NCBI GenBank assembly: GCA_015183035.1
Contig: JACZZP010000018.1
Span: 186,001 to 250,000, forward strand
Reading direction: 5' to 3'
Length of the DNA stretch: 64,000 nucleotides
Source: Meloidogyne chitwoodi
Taxonomy: Eukaryota; Nematoda; Chromadorea; Rhabditida; Meloidogynidae
In this document: positions 11,036-25,420 of the stretch, in pieces
Position numbering within the stretch: position 1 is the stretch's first letter
Layout of the letters: each line of letters begins with the position of its first letter
Notes under the pieces: model-generated
What the model saw: only the letters and a program-made list of their open reading frames with translations
The model's database searches: none
What the model was told of the DNA's origin: nothing
Position numbers and translations under genes: made by a program

Positions 11036-14000
11036 ATGCTTTTAAATAAAACTAATAATGAATTGATTCAAGAAAAAAAAATATTTACGTCAGAATCAAA
11101 TCCAGAAGCGGCTTCACTTGATGAGGTTACTCTATCTTAATTTACTTTTTATTGAATAAATTTAGCCTGATACTCTTCAACATTCTCAATCTGATACATT
11201 TATTTGTTATAAACCTCCAAGGCTTCGTTGTGGGTTGGAACATCCAGATGAAGTTGTTGAAACTCTTTCACTTAGCAGTGTTTCATCTCCAGAGATACGT
11301 TATAGTTTGGCAATTCCTGACGAATTGGTATATTTTTTAATCAAAATATTTGGGATTTTTGTTTAATTAATTTTTTTTGGCTATTTCCTTATTTCAGAAT
11401 CTCAAGAATTTAAAAAGTATTCTGTCCTTATTATTAGCCTATTAAACTTTGATTTATCTTTAATTTCTTAGGTTGATTCTGGAAAAATTTCTGGTCTTCA
11501 ATTAGAAGCAGTTCTTTATGCATGTCAGGCACATGAAAGATTTTTACCTTCAGGAGAGCGCTGTGGATATTTAATTGGTTAATTTTTCAGATAAATTTAA
11601 AAAATAATAATAAAATTAGGAGACGGAGCAGGCGTTGGTAAAGGGAGAACAATTGCAACAATAATTTATGAAAATTATTTGAGAGGACGGCGTAAATCAA
11701 TATGGATTAGTGTTTCCTCAGATTTAAAATTTGACGCTGAACGAGATATGCAAGATATTGGAGCTTCAAAAATTTCAATTAATGCTTTAAATAAAATGAA
11801 ATATTCAAAAATTAATCATCCCGATAATGGCGCAATAAATAAAGGAATAATTTTTTCCACTTATTCTTCTCTAATTGGTGAAAGTCGAATTGATGGACAA
11901 AGAGGAGGAAGTTCTGAATGTCATACACGTCTTAAGCAAATTGTTCAATGGTGTGGAAGAGATTTTGACGGAGTTATTGTTTTTGATGAATGTCACCGAG
12001 CAAAAAACCTTTGTCCTTCAGCAGGTACTCGTTCTACAAAAACTGGAAGAGTTGTGTTGGAATTACAACAAGCTTTGCCTACTGCTAGAATTATTTATGC
12101 ATCGGCTACTGGAGCTACAGGTTTAATAATCATTAGATAAAATGGGTCAAGTCCATTGTGTTCAATTATTTTGTTTCGTTAAAATTTTCCAATTACCTAT
12201 TTTCTTCACAAAATTATGCAAAACATTTTTTTTAATAATGGAAAATTTTTCTTTTCCAAAGGAGAAATCTTTAAAAAAACTTTTAAATTTCAGAACCAAG
12301 AAATATGGCTTATATGACACGACTTGGACTTTGGGGTCTCGGATTAACATTTAGAACATTTGGAGAATTTATACATTCTGTAGAAAATCGTGGCGTTGGT
12401 GCAATGGAAATGGTTGCTATGGACATTAAAGTTATTCTTTTTCTTTAAAAATTTTTTTTTAAATTTTTATTCTTAGTTGAGAGGTCTTTATCTTTCAAGG
12501 CAATTATCATTTAGAGGGGCTGATTTTTATGTTGAAGAAATTCCATTAACTCGAGATTTTATCAATATTTATGATGAATCTGCCAAATTATGGATGGAAT
12601 GCAGACGACAATTTGCAGTATTTTTTAAATTTAATTTTGTCTAATTTAGTTTTTTTAATTAAAAATACCTAAAAAATTATATTTTATTTTTTAGAAAGCT
12701 TTAAATCAAATTCCCGACTCAAAAGCTGGTCGCCAAAATATTTGGGCTCGTTTTTGGGGTGCACACCAACGTTTCTTTAAATATTTATGTATTAGCGCTA
12801 AAGTAGATTCTTGTGTCCGAACAGCATTACAAGCAATAAAAGATGGAAAATGTGTTGTTATTGGGCTTCAATCAACCGGAGAATCACATATTTTGGACTT
12901 TTTACAAGAAAATGGAGAAGTTACAGAATTTGTTAGTACAGCAAAATCTGTTTTACAATCTTTGGTTGAAAACCATTTTCCGACACACAACGATAGCAGT
13001 GCTATTGATGATTTTCAAAGAATGTTTTTGTGTGGATCAAGGCATAGAAAAAGGAAAAGTAAGTAATACCTTTTTTGAATAAATGTATTTTTTGGATGAA
13101 AATGTCTCTTGAGGTTTATTTGTTTAATTAAATAATTTTTTGTTGTAAATTTTGGTAATTTTTTTACTCTAAAATTGTTGAAAAGGTGTTATTTGTTTCT
13201 ACTTAAAAATTAATTAAAAATAAAATTTGTAACCTTTTTCCAATTTTTATTTTTCTAAAAAATAATAATTTGAAAATTTTTAGGAAATTCAACTTTAAAT
13301 ACTGAAGAAGAATGCCTAGAAGAGTATGGTCACAAAAGATTAAAAAATGGACTACAACAAAGTGATTTAATCGAAAGATTAACTGCTGAACGTGAAAGTG
13401 GTGGAAATTCTGAATTTGAAGTTGAAGAAAATAGTGAAGACGAAGAAGATGATTATAGTGAAGTTAATACATCTTCTAATTCAACGAATGGAGAAGAAAC
13501 GGATGATGAGGAAGGAAATTCTGAACTTTCTGGTTTATTTAATTTTTTTAAATTTAATAATTTTTTAAGAAACCGATGATGATGTTGATAGTGATGAGGA
13601 AGAACTTGAACGTCTTGTTTGTTCTGATAAATCAAATAAAAAATCAGCAAAAAAGGCATCTAATGATGAAGAAATAAATCCATTTTCTGTTGATTTTGCT
13701 GAAGAGGTTTTTTCTTTTTTATTTAGTTTTTTATTTATTTAAATTAAAGGATCCTTGGGCAGATGTTCAAGGTACTTCAGAGGACACAACACCTCTTCCA
13801 GAGCTTGAAAAAAGTCCAACAAAAATTCCAAAAAAGAAGAAAAAGTCAAAGAAGACTAAAAAGTCTGTTGCTGACTATTCAGTAAAGAAGCATATTCCTC
13901 TCATTAAGCCTGTAATATCAAATGTGACGGTTTGTAATTTATTTTAAGATATTTTTTTAAGTGTTGGATATTTAGACAAATATAACTTAAATGAGGGTTT

Positions 14001-17000
14001 TTATAAAAATTAATTTTTTTTATACTCGAACAAAGTATATGAGTTAATAAAAATGATTAAGCAAAACTTGTTGATGGCTAAGTGGTTGTGCTCTGGTTTA
14101 GATCCTTTCTCCCCAGAATTTTCAATTCCATCGACCACCCACATTTAAAAAAATATTCTATTTTAGTGTAATGAAACAGCAGAAGAATTTGTTAGCTCAT
14201 TAAATGGAATAGGTGATTCATGTGAAGATGATGATGGAAGTGTTAATTTAACAGAAATAAAAACAAATTTGTTAGCAGCAATAGAAAGATTAGGAAAATT
14301 ATTACCTCCAAATACTTTGGATAGTCTAATAAATTTACTTGGAGGACCAAAATATGTTGCAGAATTAACTGGTAGACGTGGAAGAGTTGTTGCAAAAATT
14401 GAAACTGGAGATGTTGAGTATGAATTAAGAACTGCAGATTCTGAAATTTCTTTAGAAATGATGAATATTGTTGAAAAAGATAAATTTATGAGAGGAGAAA
14501 AACTTGTTGCAATAATTTCTGAAGCTGCAAGTTCTGGAATTTCTTTACAGGTTTTTTTTTAATTTTTGATAAAACTTTTCCCATATTTTTTTTGATCATT
14601 TTATCTTTTTAACGATATTCCAGTTTTGGGTCTTCTTTTTTTAACTTCTCCTTATTTTCCTTCTTTTTGCTTTTGGCACGTAAAAGAATTAAAAAGGAGG
14701 CAAGAAGCAAAAATAAGGGAAAATTGAAAAGTTAAAAGAGGGGACCTAAAATTGAATATTACCGCTTTATTTTTCTGTAAAACTCTCCCCAATCCTTTTC
14801 TCTCTTGCCTCATTCACCCACAAAAATGGTCAATGAGCATGATGACGTTAATTAATAAGGATTATTTTAAATTTTTTAAAAATGTGAGTGTAATCATTTT
14901 TCTTGTTATATTATTTAAGAATACTATTCTATAAAGTCTGACCATTATGTCCACTGACCATTTTTATTTTTTTTATTTTTAAATATTATATTTTTTTACA
15001 AAAATAGTCAGACAAAAGAGCTCTAAACACAAAACGACGTGTTCATATAACTTTAGAATTGCCTTGGTCAGCAGATAAAGCTATACAACAATTTGGTTTT
15101 CTTTTTTTTTTAAATTAAAAAAAAAATAATTTTTTTCTTCTAAAGGCCGTACACATCGTTCAAATCAACAAAGTGCTCCAGAGTATTTATTTTTAATTTC
15201 TGAATTAGCAGGAGAAAAGCGTTTTGCTTCTGTTGTTGCAAAACGTTTAGAATCTTTGGGTGCTTTAACTCAAGGGGACAGACGTGCAACAGAATCTAGA
15301 GATTTGAGCCAATTTAATATTGATAACACTTATGGAAGAGAAGCTTTAAATGTTTTATTAAGAACTTTGACGGGTGCTTGTCAGACTATTGTACCTACAC
15401 CTAAAGATTATGATTCTTCTGGAGGAGAATTTTTTAGAGATATGCAAATATATCTTGAAGGTGTTGGAATGGTATAATTTATTTTTTTATTATTTAATTG
15501 TTAGTAAAAAAATTATTTTTTTCATTTTTTAATGAAAACAAGATTTAAAAAAAGTTTTGAACGCATAATAATTGATTTAAAAATTAATTACCCTCTATTG
15601 GGTTCGAACCCACATCTCCTTTCTTTTGTTGAAACCAACCACAATCGAAAATTTTTTTCCTCAAAATTTTTAAAATATTTTTTTAAAGATTTGTTCTTTA
15701 CCGAATGGAGGTTATGCTGTCGAAAGAGATTCAAATTCAATTCCTAAATTTCTCAATCGTTTGTTAGGATTTCCAGTTTATGCACAGAACAAATTGTTTC
15801 AATATTTTAATGATATTTGTGAAGAATTAATTAAACAGGCTAAAGTTGATGGAACTTTTGATATGGGAATTTTAGGTTTTTTTAATTTATTTTTTTTTTT
15901 AATTTTTAAAAAAAAAGATCTTGGAATGGAATGTGATCGAGTGCAGAAAAAAGAATCAAGAAAGTTCAAGGGAACAGGAAAGTTTGGTGATTTTACAGTT
16001 GAATTACACAAAATTAGTCTGTTGCGAAGTGTTTCATTGTAAGCTTAAATAAATTTAAATGTAAAATTTATTTTTTTAATTTTTAAAGAGAAGAAGTTTT
16101 ACAATTAAGTAAAAAACATAAGGGTTATAAAGATGGTTTTTATACTTCAAATGTTGGATTACATGGAAAACGTTCTGTTGCGTTCATTTTTGGAATGGGT
16201 ATTGGTGGTAATATGTCAACTACACCTTCTGGTGCTCCTCGTCTTTATTGTGTGACAAGACCTAATACTGGTAGAAGTCCAAAATATGAGCTTATAAATG
16301 AATTAATGCAAAGATTTGAACCTATTTCTAGTAAAGAAGGGGAAGAATTATGGAAAGAACAATTAGAAGGTGAGAATCTCTGACTTATCCCACCCAATCT
16401 CTGTATTATCCCACCAAATCTCTGTCTTATCCCACCCAATTTCTGTCTTATCCCACCCTATCTCTGACTTATCCCTTCTTTTATATTAACCCAAATTCTC
16501 TTATCCAACGTCTTTAAGATACTCTAACTCCTTTTTTATTCCACACCTTTGAGTTATCCCACCCAACCTCTCTCTTGTCCCATATATAATAAAAATTTTT
16601 TTCTTTTTTTAGCATTCTCCAAAATGTGTCATCATCGTTATTATTTTGGAAAATGTTCAGCTGAACAACGTGGAGTATTTTGTGAAGTTGGTCGTCAGTC
16701 TAGAACATATTTTGTTTTATCAGGATCTTTAATTTGTGTTTGGCCTGAATTGGAATTAATTTTATCAGATTCTGGAAAATTAAAAAGAGTAAAAAGAATC
16801 CAAATTGTTCGGGTTAAAACAGATAATAATCAACGAATTGTTGGTAAGTGAACGTTTTTAAATTTAAATTTTGGGATATTTTGTTTCCTCACTACCCATA
16901 AAAGTAGTAAAACCCCGTTGAGGTTGTAAAGAGTAAAAGAAAGCCAAAACCTTGTTGAGACTTTTTTTTTTTGATAAATCTTAAAAATTAAATTGAATGT

Positions 17001-17182
17001 TGATCTTTTTGGTGTGGTGATGTCCAGGGTCGACTCATATATTTAGGTTTCAATTAAATTTCCCCTATTTTTAAGGTGTTCTTGTATTACCTAATTATGT
17101 GCAAAAATTAGTTCATTTATTAGAAGAACGTTGTTGTGCGGGTAGTAACATTAATAATAATCGTATTCAGGGAAGAAATTGA
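11036..17182 (+). CDS. let-765: Strawberry notch homologue (SBNO; helicase-like chromatin/transcription co-regulator)
   Basis: Spliced exons match SBNO from the start of the conserved block ([40 protein letters not shown]) through Walker A ([13 protein letters not shown]), Walker B ([14 protein letters not shown]), [15 protein letters not shown], the middle acidic low-complexity insert, the C-terminal SBNO domain ([51 protein letters not shown]) and the end ([18 protein letters not shown]). The family acts in Notch and EGF signalling in the nucleus. The N-terminus before the conserved block is only about 50 residues, shorter than in flies or mammals. Stop is at 17180-17182. Introns contain two MITE-like hairpins, a 21-bp tandem array and tRNA-like fragments. 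Confidence 0.93.
14069..14140 (+). pseudogene. Degenerate tRNA-like sequence in let-765 intron
   Basis: GATGGCTAAGTGGTTGTGCTC resembles an A box and AATTTTCAATTCCATCGACC a decayed T-arm. This is the weakest member of the set. Confidence 0.25.
14614..14760. repeat. MITE-like imperfect inverted repeat in let-765 intron
   Basis: The left arm (GATATTCCAGTTTTGGGTCT, then TTTTTAACTTCTC and TTATTTTCCTTC) is mirrored by the right arm (AAAAGTTAAAAGAGGGGACC, AAATTGAATATT), each about 60 bp. It directly precedes another hairpin element. Confidence 0.6.
14822..14965. mobile_element. MITE, copy 1 of a two-copy family (TIR AAAATGGTCAGTGGACATAA)
   Basis: The left end AAAAATGGTCAATGAGCATG is mirrored by the right end CATTATGTCCACTGACCATT. 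The same termini occur at 31465-31601 in a prp-19 intron. It is 144 bp long and lies in a let-765 intron. Confidence 0.65.
15591..15650 (-). pseudogene. tRNA-like fragment (T-arm) in let-765 intron
   Basis: A TGGGTTCGAACCCA palindrome typical of a T-arm is present; an A-box candidate (TTGTGGTTGGTTTCAAC on the minus strand) is poor. It is antisense to the host gene. Confidence 0.35.
16375..16477. repeat. Tandem array of a 21-bp unit, five copies
   Basis: Five units of AATCTCTGTCTTATCCCACCC with single-base changes run from 16375 to 16477; degenerate copies continue to about 16585. The array starts right after a coding exon of let-765 and fills the intron. Confidence 0.85.
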
Positions 17183-17507
17183 TTTATTAAAATTATTAAA
17201 TTTTGTTTAAATAATTTTGACAAATTTTCCCCAATCTTTTACTCAATATAAAATTAAATTTATTATTTCGCAAAATTAAATTTACCCCTCAATTCCTTTT
17301 AGAATTTTAATCGAATTAATATTGTTGAATTTTTAACTTTTTTTTTGTTTGATCTCCTTCCGGTTATGATTATATTTTTTTCAATTTTTGCATGTTTTAG
17401 CTTAAAATTGTTGAAATAAAAATTTTTAAATTTATGAGCATTTCTTTATTAAAATATTTATAAACAATAATTTTATATATAATTTAAACAAATTTTTTTA
17501 TTCATTT
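17183..17507. other. Convergent intergenic region
   Basis: This is the 3' flank of two convergent genes (let-765 and the proline-rich gene). It is A+T-rich, and nothing else can be supported. Confidence 0.35.
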
Positions 17508-19013
17508 TTAATTTGATTTTTCAGCTTTTTTTGAAGACAATTGTTTTCTAAATGGTGCAAATTGAGGAGGAGGTAAGAATCCTTGTTGTGGAGGAAATGG
17601 ATTTGGTCCATTAGGAGGAAATACTTCTACACATAAAGGTGGTAAACACGCTGGATTAATTGGTGGTTGTGCAACTACAGCTGGAGGTGGAATTATTGGT
17701 GGAGGAAGGCATTGTTGTGTTGGAAGACAAAGTAACTTTAAAATAAGGGAAAATATATTTTTATTGGAGCAATGAAAAGTATCGATTAAATAAATATTTG
17801 AAATTTCGTGTTTAAGAAAAACAAACCTGTTGAGGCAAAGGTTGAAACTGTGGAGGAGGAATATTTGAAGGTGGACATGGCGGACAAATTGGTGGTAAAG
17901 GCATTTGAGGCGGTATAAACATTAAAGGAGTTGCTGAAGAAAGAAGTGGAGTAATTAATCTAACTGTTAATGGTGGAATTGGAAGAAATGGTGGAGGAGG
18001 TCCAGCTATTGGAGGAGGCATTGGAGGAGAAGGAGGAGGTAATGGAGAAGCCGGTGCTGGAAGAACAGGTGGAAGAGGTCCAGGCGGAAAATCATTCGGT
18101 GGAAGAGGAGGAGGTGGTGGTGATAATTGTGGAAAAGCTGCTGGAAATGGAGTTGGTTGTGGAGGAAGAATAGTCTTAAAATAAAGATTTATTAAAAATA
18201 AAAGTTAAAAAATACCAAATCTGCTAAGAATGGCATCCCTGGAGGTGGCATTGCCAAGCAAGGACCTCCTGGAAAAGTTGGTGATGACATTGGTGGAATT
18301 GGACTTCTTGACAGCAAAATTGCCTTATAATTAAATTTAATTTTTTTATTAATTTTATTTACCATCATTGGAGGCAAAGGTGGGGGTATCGGTGGAGGTA
18401 CATCAGCAGCAATTGGATTTGGCAATATTGGAGGTCGTGGAGTACAAATCATTGGTGAAGACATTGCTACAGGCGGTGGTAAAGGAACTGGAGGAATTGG
18501 AGGAGGGAAAAAAGATGGTTGAGAAGCTACAATTGTCACCTATTTTTTTTAATTTTTTATTTTTTTTATTTTTTCAAACTGTTGTGGATGGAAAAGCAGG
18601 ATCAACAATTCCTCCTGGCGGTGGGAGAGGAGGAAATCCACCTAATGGCAATCCATTTGGACCAGAATTGAGAAAATTTTCAACTAAGGGAGAATATGAA
18701 GTAGCAGGCCACTTCAGGTGAAATTGAAAATTTAGTAAAATACGGAAAAAGTAAACTTACAGCTGTAAGTTCGGCTACTGTGCGAGTTTTAAGAAGAAAA
18801 AATCTGTTAAATTAGGTGTTTTTAAAAATTTTAGAACTAGAAAATCTAAATTTATTTAACTTTCCGGAAAATAAGCAATAAATCTAAATAAACTTTCCGG
18901 AAAATATTTAATATTTAAAAATACAACTTTCCGGAAGGAAAACAAAAAATGTTGTTTTAAAAAAAGTTGTAAACTTACATTATTGTAGAGATTTCAAGGA
19001 AATAAAAATGCAT
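17508..19013 (-). CDS. Secreted proline-rich protein
   Basis: The start at 19013 gives a signal peptide assembled across an intron (MHFYFLEISTI, IFFLLKTRTVAELTA), with phases that agree at each join. The mature chain begins WPATSYSPLVENFLNS and is then almost wholly Pro/Leu/Ile-rich with PPP runs (FPPLPPPGGIVDP, VPPPIPPPLPP, LPPICPPCPP), and ends KQLSSKKAEKSN before a stop at 17510-17508. No catalytic domain is visible. Cuticle, gland or extracellular matrix roles are guesses. Introns are short. Long opposite-strand open frames are shadows of the CCN-rich codons. Confidence 0.75.
18860..18950. repeat. Cluster of TTTCCGGAAA palindromes
   Basis: Three copies of ACTTTCCGGAA occur within about 70 bp in an intron of the proline-rich gene. 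This is the left end of the 18.8-27.0 kb domain of such repeats. Confidence 0.8.
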
Positions 19014-20767
19014 TTTTGTGTTTTATGTTTATAAATTACTGAAAAAATTCAGTCAAGTTTAATAAATATCAGTAAAAATATTTTAGGCGTGACTTTTATA
19101 TATAGACTCCAGAAGAGTGATTTTTCATCATCAACTATCGAATTTCGTAGTTAAAGACCTACTGGACACACCTTTATTAAATAAAATCTAGTTTTTATTC
19201 TTGAAACAACAATTAAATAAAAAACAGTAGAAAATTTAATTAAAAAAAATTATTTTATGTCCACAACAAAATAACAAAAACAAATTTATTATTTTTCTTT
19301 ATATTTTCTACTCGGCTTTTCACGCGCCGATCGAGCGATCGGATTTGGGCCAGTTTTTCAATTTAATTTTTCATTTCTTTTTTATCGTTCCCTTCTTTAC
19401 TCTTAAATTGTTGTCCACTCCCTTCCTCCAACCTATTGGTCTTCCGCCCTTTTTCTGTTGTGCTGTTTTTGTTTGTCTTTAATCCGTTGCTTTTTTGTTG
19501 TTTTTGACAATTTTTTTTAATATTTGCCGTTTTGCGGATAATTGTGAAGAAAAAACAAAAAATGACCACCAAAGAACAACAACAATGAATTTAAAAAATA
19601 ATGAAAACCGAGAAAATCAAAAAAAAATTGTTAAAAGAATTAAAAAAATATTTTTTTGTTTTCTATACTTTTATATTTTTTTGTTGTTTCTTAAAAATAC
19701 AAAATTAACGTAGAAAATACAAATAAATGTAAAGATACAAGTTGGAAAAAAGTTGTAAAATAAACTTGCAAAAATACAATCATTGATAAACTTGAAGCTT
19801 TTTTAATAAGTTTAATTTAAATTCTGTTTGGTGTAGTGGTTTAGTAATAGAATGTAGCACTTGAAATAGTCGAGTTCTTATATTATCTGGTTTTTCTTGG
19901 TAGTATAATTATAAATCAACTTTTTAATATTAAATAATTTTTAAATTCATAAAAAAATTAAATAATTAAAAAAAATTGAATTTTTTTTGATGGAATAAAA
20001 ATAAAATTAATTATTAAACTTTAAAGCAAAACTTTCACTTTTAATGCAATTAAATAATAGACTTAAAGTAATCTTAGGAGATGATTATTCAATTCTTTTT
20101 TTTTATTACCCAAAAACAGTGTAAAATAAACCAAACCCCGAAAAAAACACTTGAAAATGAACTTGAAATACTAGGTCCAAAAATGAATGCAACAATAATA
20201 TAATGCCGAGAGAAAATAGAAGAGGAATACAAATATAATTCTTTTTTCGGGCAATTTTGCCCAGACTAGAACGAATAAAAAAATCATTACTTGGAATGGA
20301 AACAATGAAACATTTTTTTAGTTCCAACATTTCTGATCATTTCCGTCATTTTAACCCATTTTTACAACTTAGGAAACTAACTATTCACCTTTCCGGAAAG
20401 AAAATATAACTATTTCTTGAAAACTTAAGGAAAGCGAAATATTAGAGATTTAAAACTTTCCGGAAAGAAAATAGTACTCTCAAAACCCCTTTATTAAAAC
20501 ACTCTTTGTCCTTCTTAAATTTATTTCCCTTCCCAAGCAATATTTTTATAATCCACCAATCCGTGCTAGCCTCTTCTGCGCATCCATATATTTTCACGGC
20601 CTCATTCTACAGGCCAGTAGTAGAAGGGTCAAACAATTGGCAGTGTATGTCACCGCTATTTGCGCAATCGTTTATAGAACAATCAAAACAAATGGAGGAT
20701 ATTACTAAAAATCTTTTTATTTATTTTTTAAATAAAATTAAAAAACTAAAAAAATTAATTTTAAAAA
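19014..20767. other. Intergenic region with a tRNA-like sequence and palindromic repeats
   Basis: This stretch is 1.75 kb. It carries a tRNA-like sequence (19821-19893) and two TTTCCGGAAA copies (about 20391 and 20458). The frames within it are low-complexity and have no recognisable domain. The segment near 20106-20330 can be read as a hydrophobic minus-strand peptide but lacks support. Confidence 0.4.
19821..19893 (+). pseudogene. tRNA-like sequence with decayed B box
   Basis: The A-box-like TTTGGTGTAGTGGTTTAGTA is good; the B-box position reads TCGAGTTCTTA and is decayed. Confidence 0.35.
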
Positions 20768-23415
<2,648 letters not shown>

Positions 23416-23630
23416 TTATTTATCCTGCGATTAGTCGGGTGTGTCCCTCACAAAATAATTCAAATAATTCCTTTTTTTCTCTAACATATATTATATCATG
23501 CTTTTCTCTTTTTTGTTCTAGATGAGACACATTAACTTCTTTTTTCTAAATTTTGTTCTAGTATTTTTATTTTTTTGTGAAGCTTTCTTTTTTTAGAAAA
23601 TTTATAATTTAGTTCTTTTACGTATTAGAA

Positions 23631-25257
23631 ATGGGAATCGTTGAAAAAATTCAAGAAATTGAACGTGAAATCGGCAGGACTCAGAAAAATAAAGCAACAG
23701 GTTAAAAATAATAAATTAGTTTTTACCCATTTTTTCTTTTTTTTATTTAGAATATCATTTGGGTGTTCTTAAAGCAAAATTGGCTAAATACAGGCAGGAA
23801 TTATTAGAACCTTCTACAAAGGGAAGTTCTAAAGGAGAAGGTTTTGATGTAATGAAAAGTGGGGATGCTAGAGGTTTATTTAAATTGTTTTTTTTAATTA
23901 AAATTTAATTTAGTAGCACTTATTGGTTTCCCCTCCGTTGGAAAATCAACATTTCTGTCAACTGTTACTACTACAAGTTTATTTTATTATTTTTTTCTTG
24001 ATTTTAAATTTATTTTTAAGAAAGTGTGGCAGCGTCATAGTGAGCGTTTTTACAATAATTACATTTTATGTTGATAATTTAAGCGAATTTACAACATTGA
24101 CATGCATTCCTGGAGTGATAGAAGTTGTTTTATTTTTTAAAATTTTCCTTTTTGTTATTTTTACTAATTTTTATTTTTTTAGTACAACGGCGCAAACATT
24201 CAATTGCTCGATTTACCCGGTATTATTGAAGGTGCTTCACAAGGAAAGGGTGAATTTTTTTTATTTTGTTTCAATTTTTTTGTTAAATTTTAAGGACGAG
24301 GAAGACAAGTTATTGCCGTTGCCAAAACTGCCGATTTAATTTTAATGATGCTTGATGCTACAAAAGGTGATATTCAGGTTAATTTTTTTAAATTTAAATT
24401 TATTTTTTTTAAATTAATTAAAATTATTTTTAGAAAGGACTTTTAGAAAAAGAATTGGAAGCTGTTGGAATTCGTCTCAACAAAAAAAGTCCAAATATTT
24501 ATTTTAAACGTAAGGCGGGAGGAGGAGTTAAATTCACTCACACAGTTCCGCTCACTCATTGTGATGAAAAAATGATTCAATCAGTACTACACGAATATAA
24601 AATATTTAATGCTGATATAATTTTCAGGGAAAATAGCACGTATTAATTTTTTTTTTCAATAAAATTATTTTTATTTTTTCTAGTGTGGACGAATTAATTG
24701 ACATTATACAAGGAAATCGGGTTTATATTCCTTGTTAGTTTAATTTTATTTTTATTAAATTAAATTTTTTAAATTTAGGCCTTTATGTATACAACAAAAT
24801 TGACCAACTTTGCATTGAAGAAATGGATTTATTAGCCAAAAATTCCCCCCATAATGTTGTTGTTAGCTGTGAGATGAATTTAAACTTGGATTATATGCTT
24901 TTAAAAATATGGGAATATTTGGCATTAATTAGAATTTACACTAAAAAACCTGGTAGCCCTCCAGACCTTGGCAAGTTTCTTCTTTTAATTAAAATAATAA
25001 TAATTTTTTTAGGCCCAGAAGATGGAATTATTTTGCGTGGTTCTTCAACTGTTGTATGTTTTTTTTAAATAAATTATTTAATTTTTTTAAAATTTTTTTT
25101 TAAGGAACACGCTTGCCATGCATTACATAGAACTTTATCTCAATCATTTCGTTATGCAATTGTGTGGGGAACAAGTACAAAATTTTCTCCACAAAGGGTT
25201 GGAATTCATCATAAATTAAATCATGAAGATGTTATACAAATTATTAAAAAGAATTGA
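23631..25257 (+). CDS. drg-1: Developmentally regulated GTP-binding protein DRG1
   Basis: Exons give the DRG N-terminal helix ([20 protein letters not shown]), G1 ([10 protein letters not shown]), G3 ([11 protein letters not shown]), the S5D2L insertion, G4 (VYNKIDQ) and a TGS domain ending [23 protein letters not shown], with stop at 25255-25257. This matches DRG1 over its full length. DRG1 is a cytosolic ribosome-associated GTPase acting with its DFRP1 partner. A T-rich AG (TTTTTTTAG) about 35 bp upstream of the start is a candidate spliced-leader acceptor. The next gene starts only 164 bp downstream. Confidence 0.95.
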
Positions 25258-25420
25258 AATAATTTATTTGTTGAGAAATAATTGAGAATTTGTTTAAAAT
25301 TTATTTATTTTACTAAAATAGAATTTTTAAAATTTGTTTATTATTTTTTGGTATTTTTTAATGCCTAATATTTATTTTTTAATTTAAATTTTATTTTTTA
25401 ATTTTTTTTTTAGTTTTTCA

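Noticed and set aside
16999..17040. Possible further tRNA-like sequence (TTTGGTGTGGTGATG, GGGTCGACTC)
   Set aside because: The boxes are too close together and the T-arm does not pair.
17970..18721. Plus-strand ORFs rich in Glu/Val/Gly
   Set aside because: They are antisense shadows of proline-rich codons of the minus-strand secreted gene, which has a signal peptide and matching splice phases.
20106..20330. 74-codon hydrophobic ORF upstream of the astacin gene
   Set aside because: No domain, no supporting exons, and composition like the surrounding non-coding DNA.
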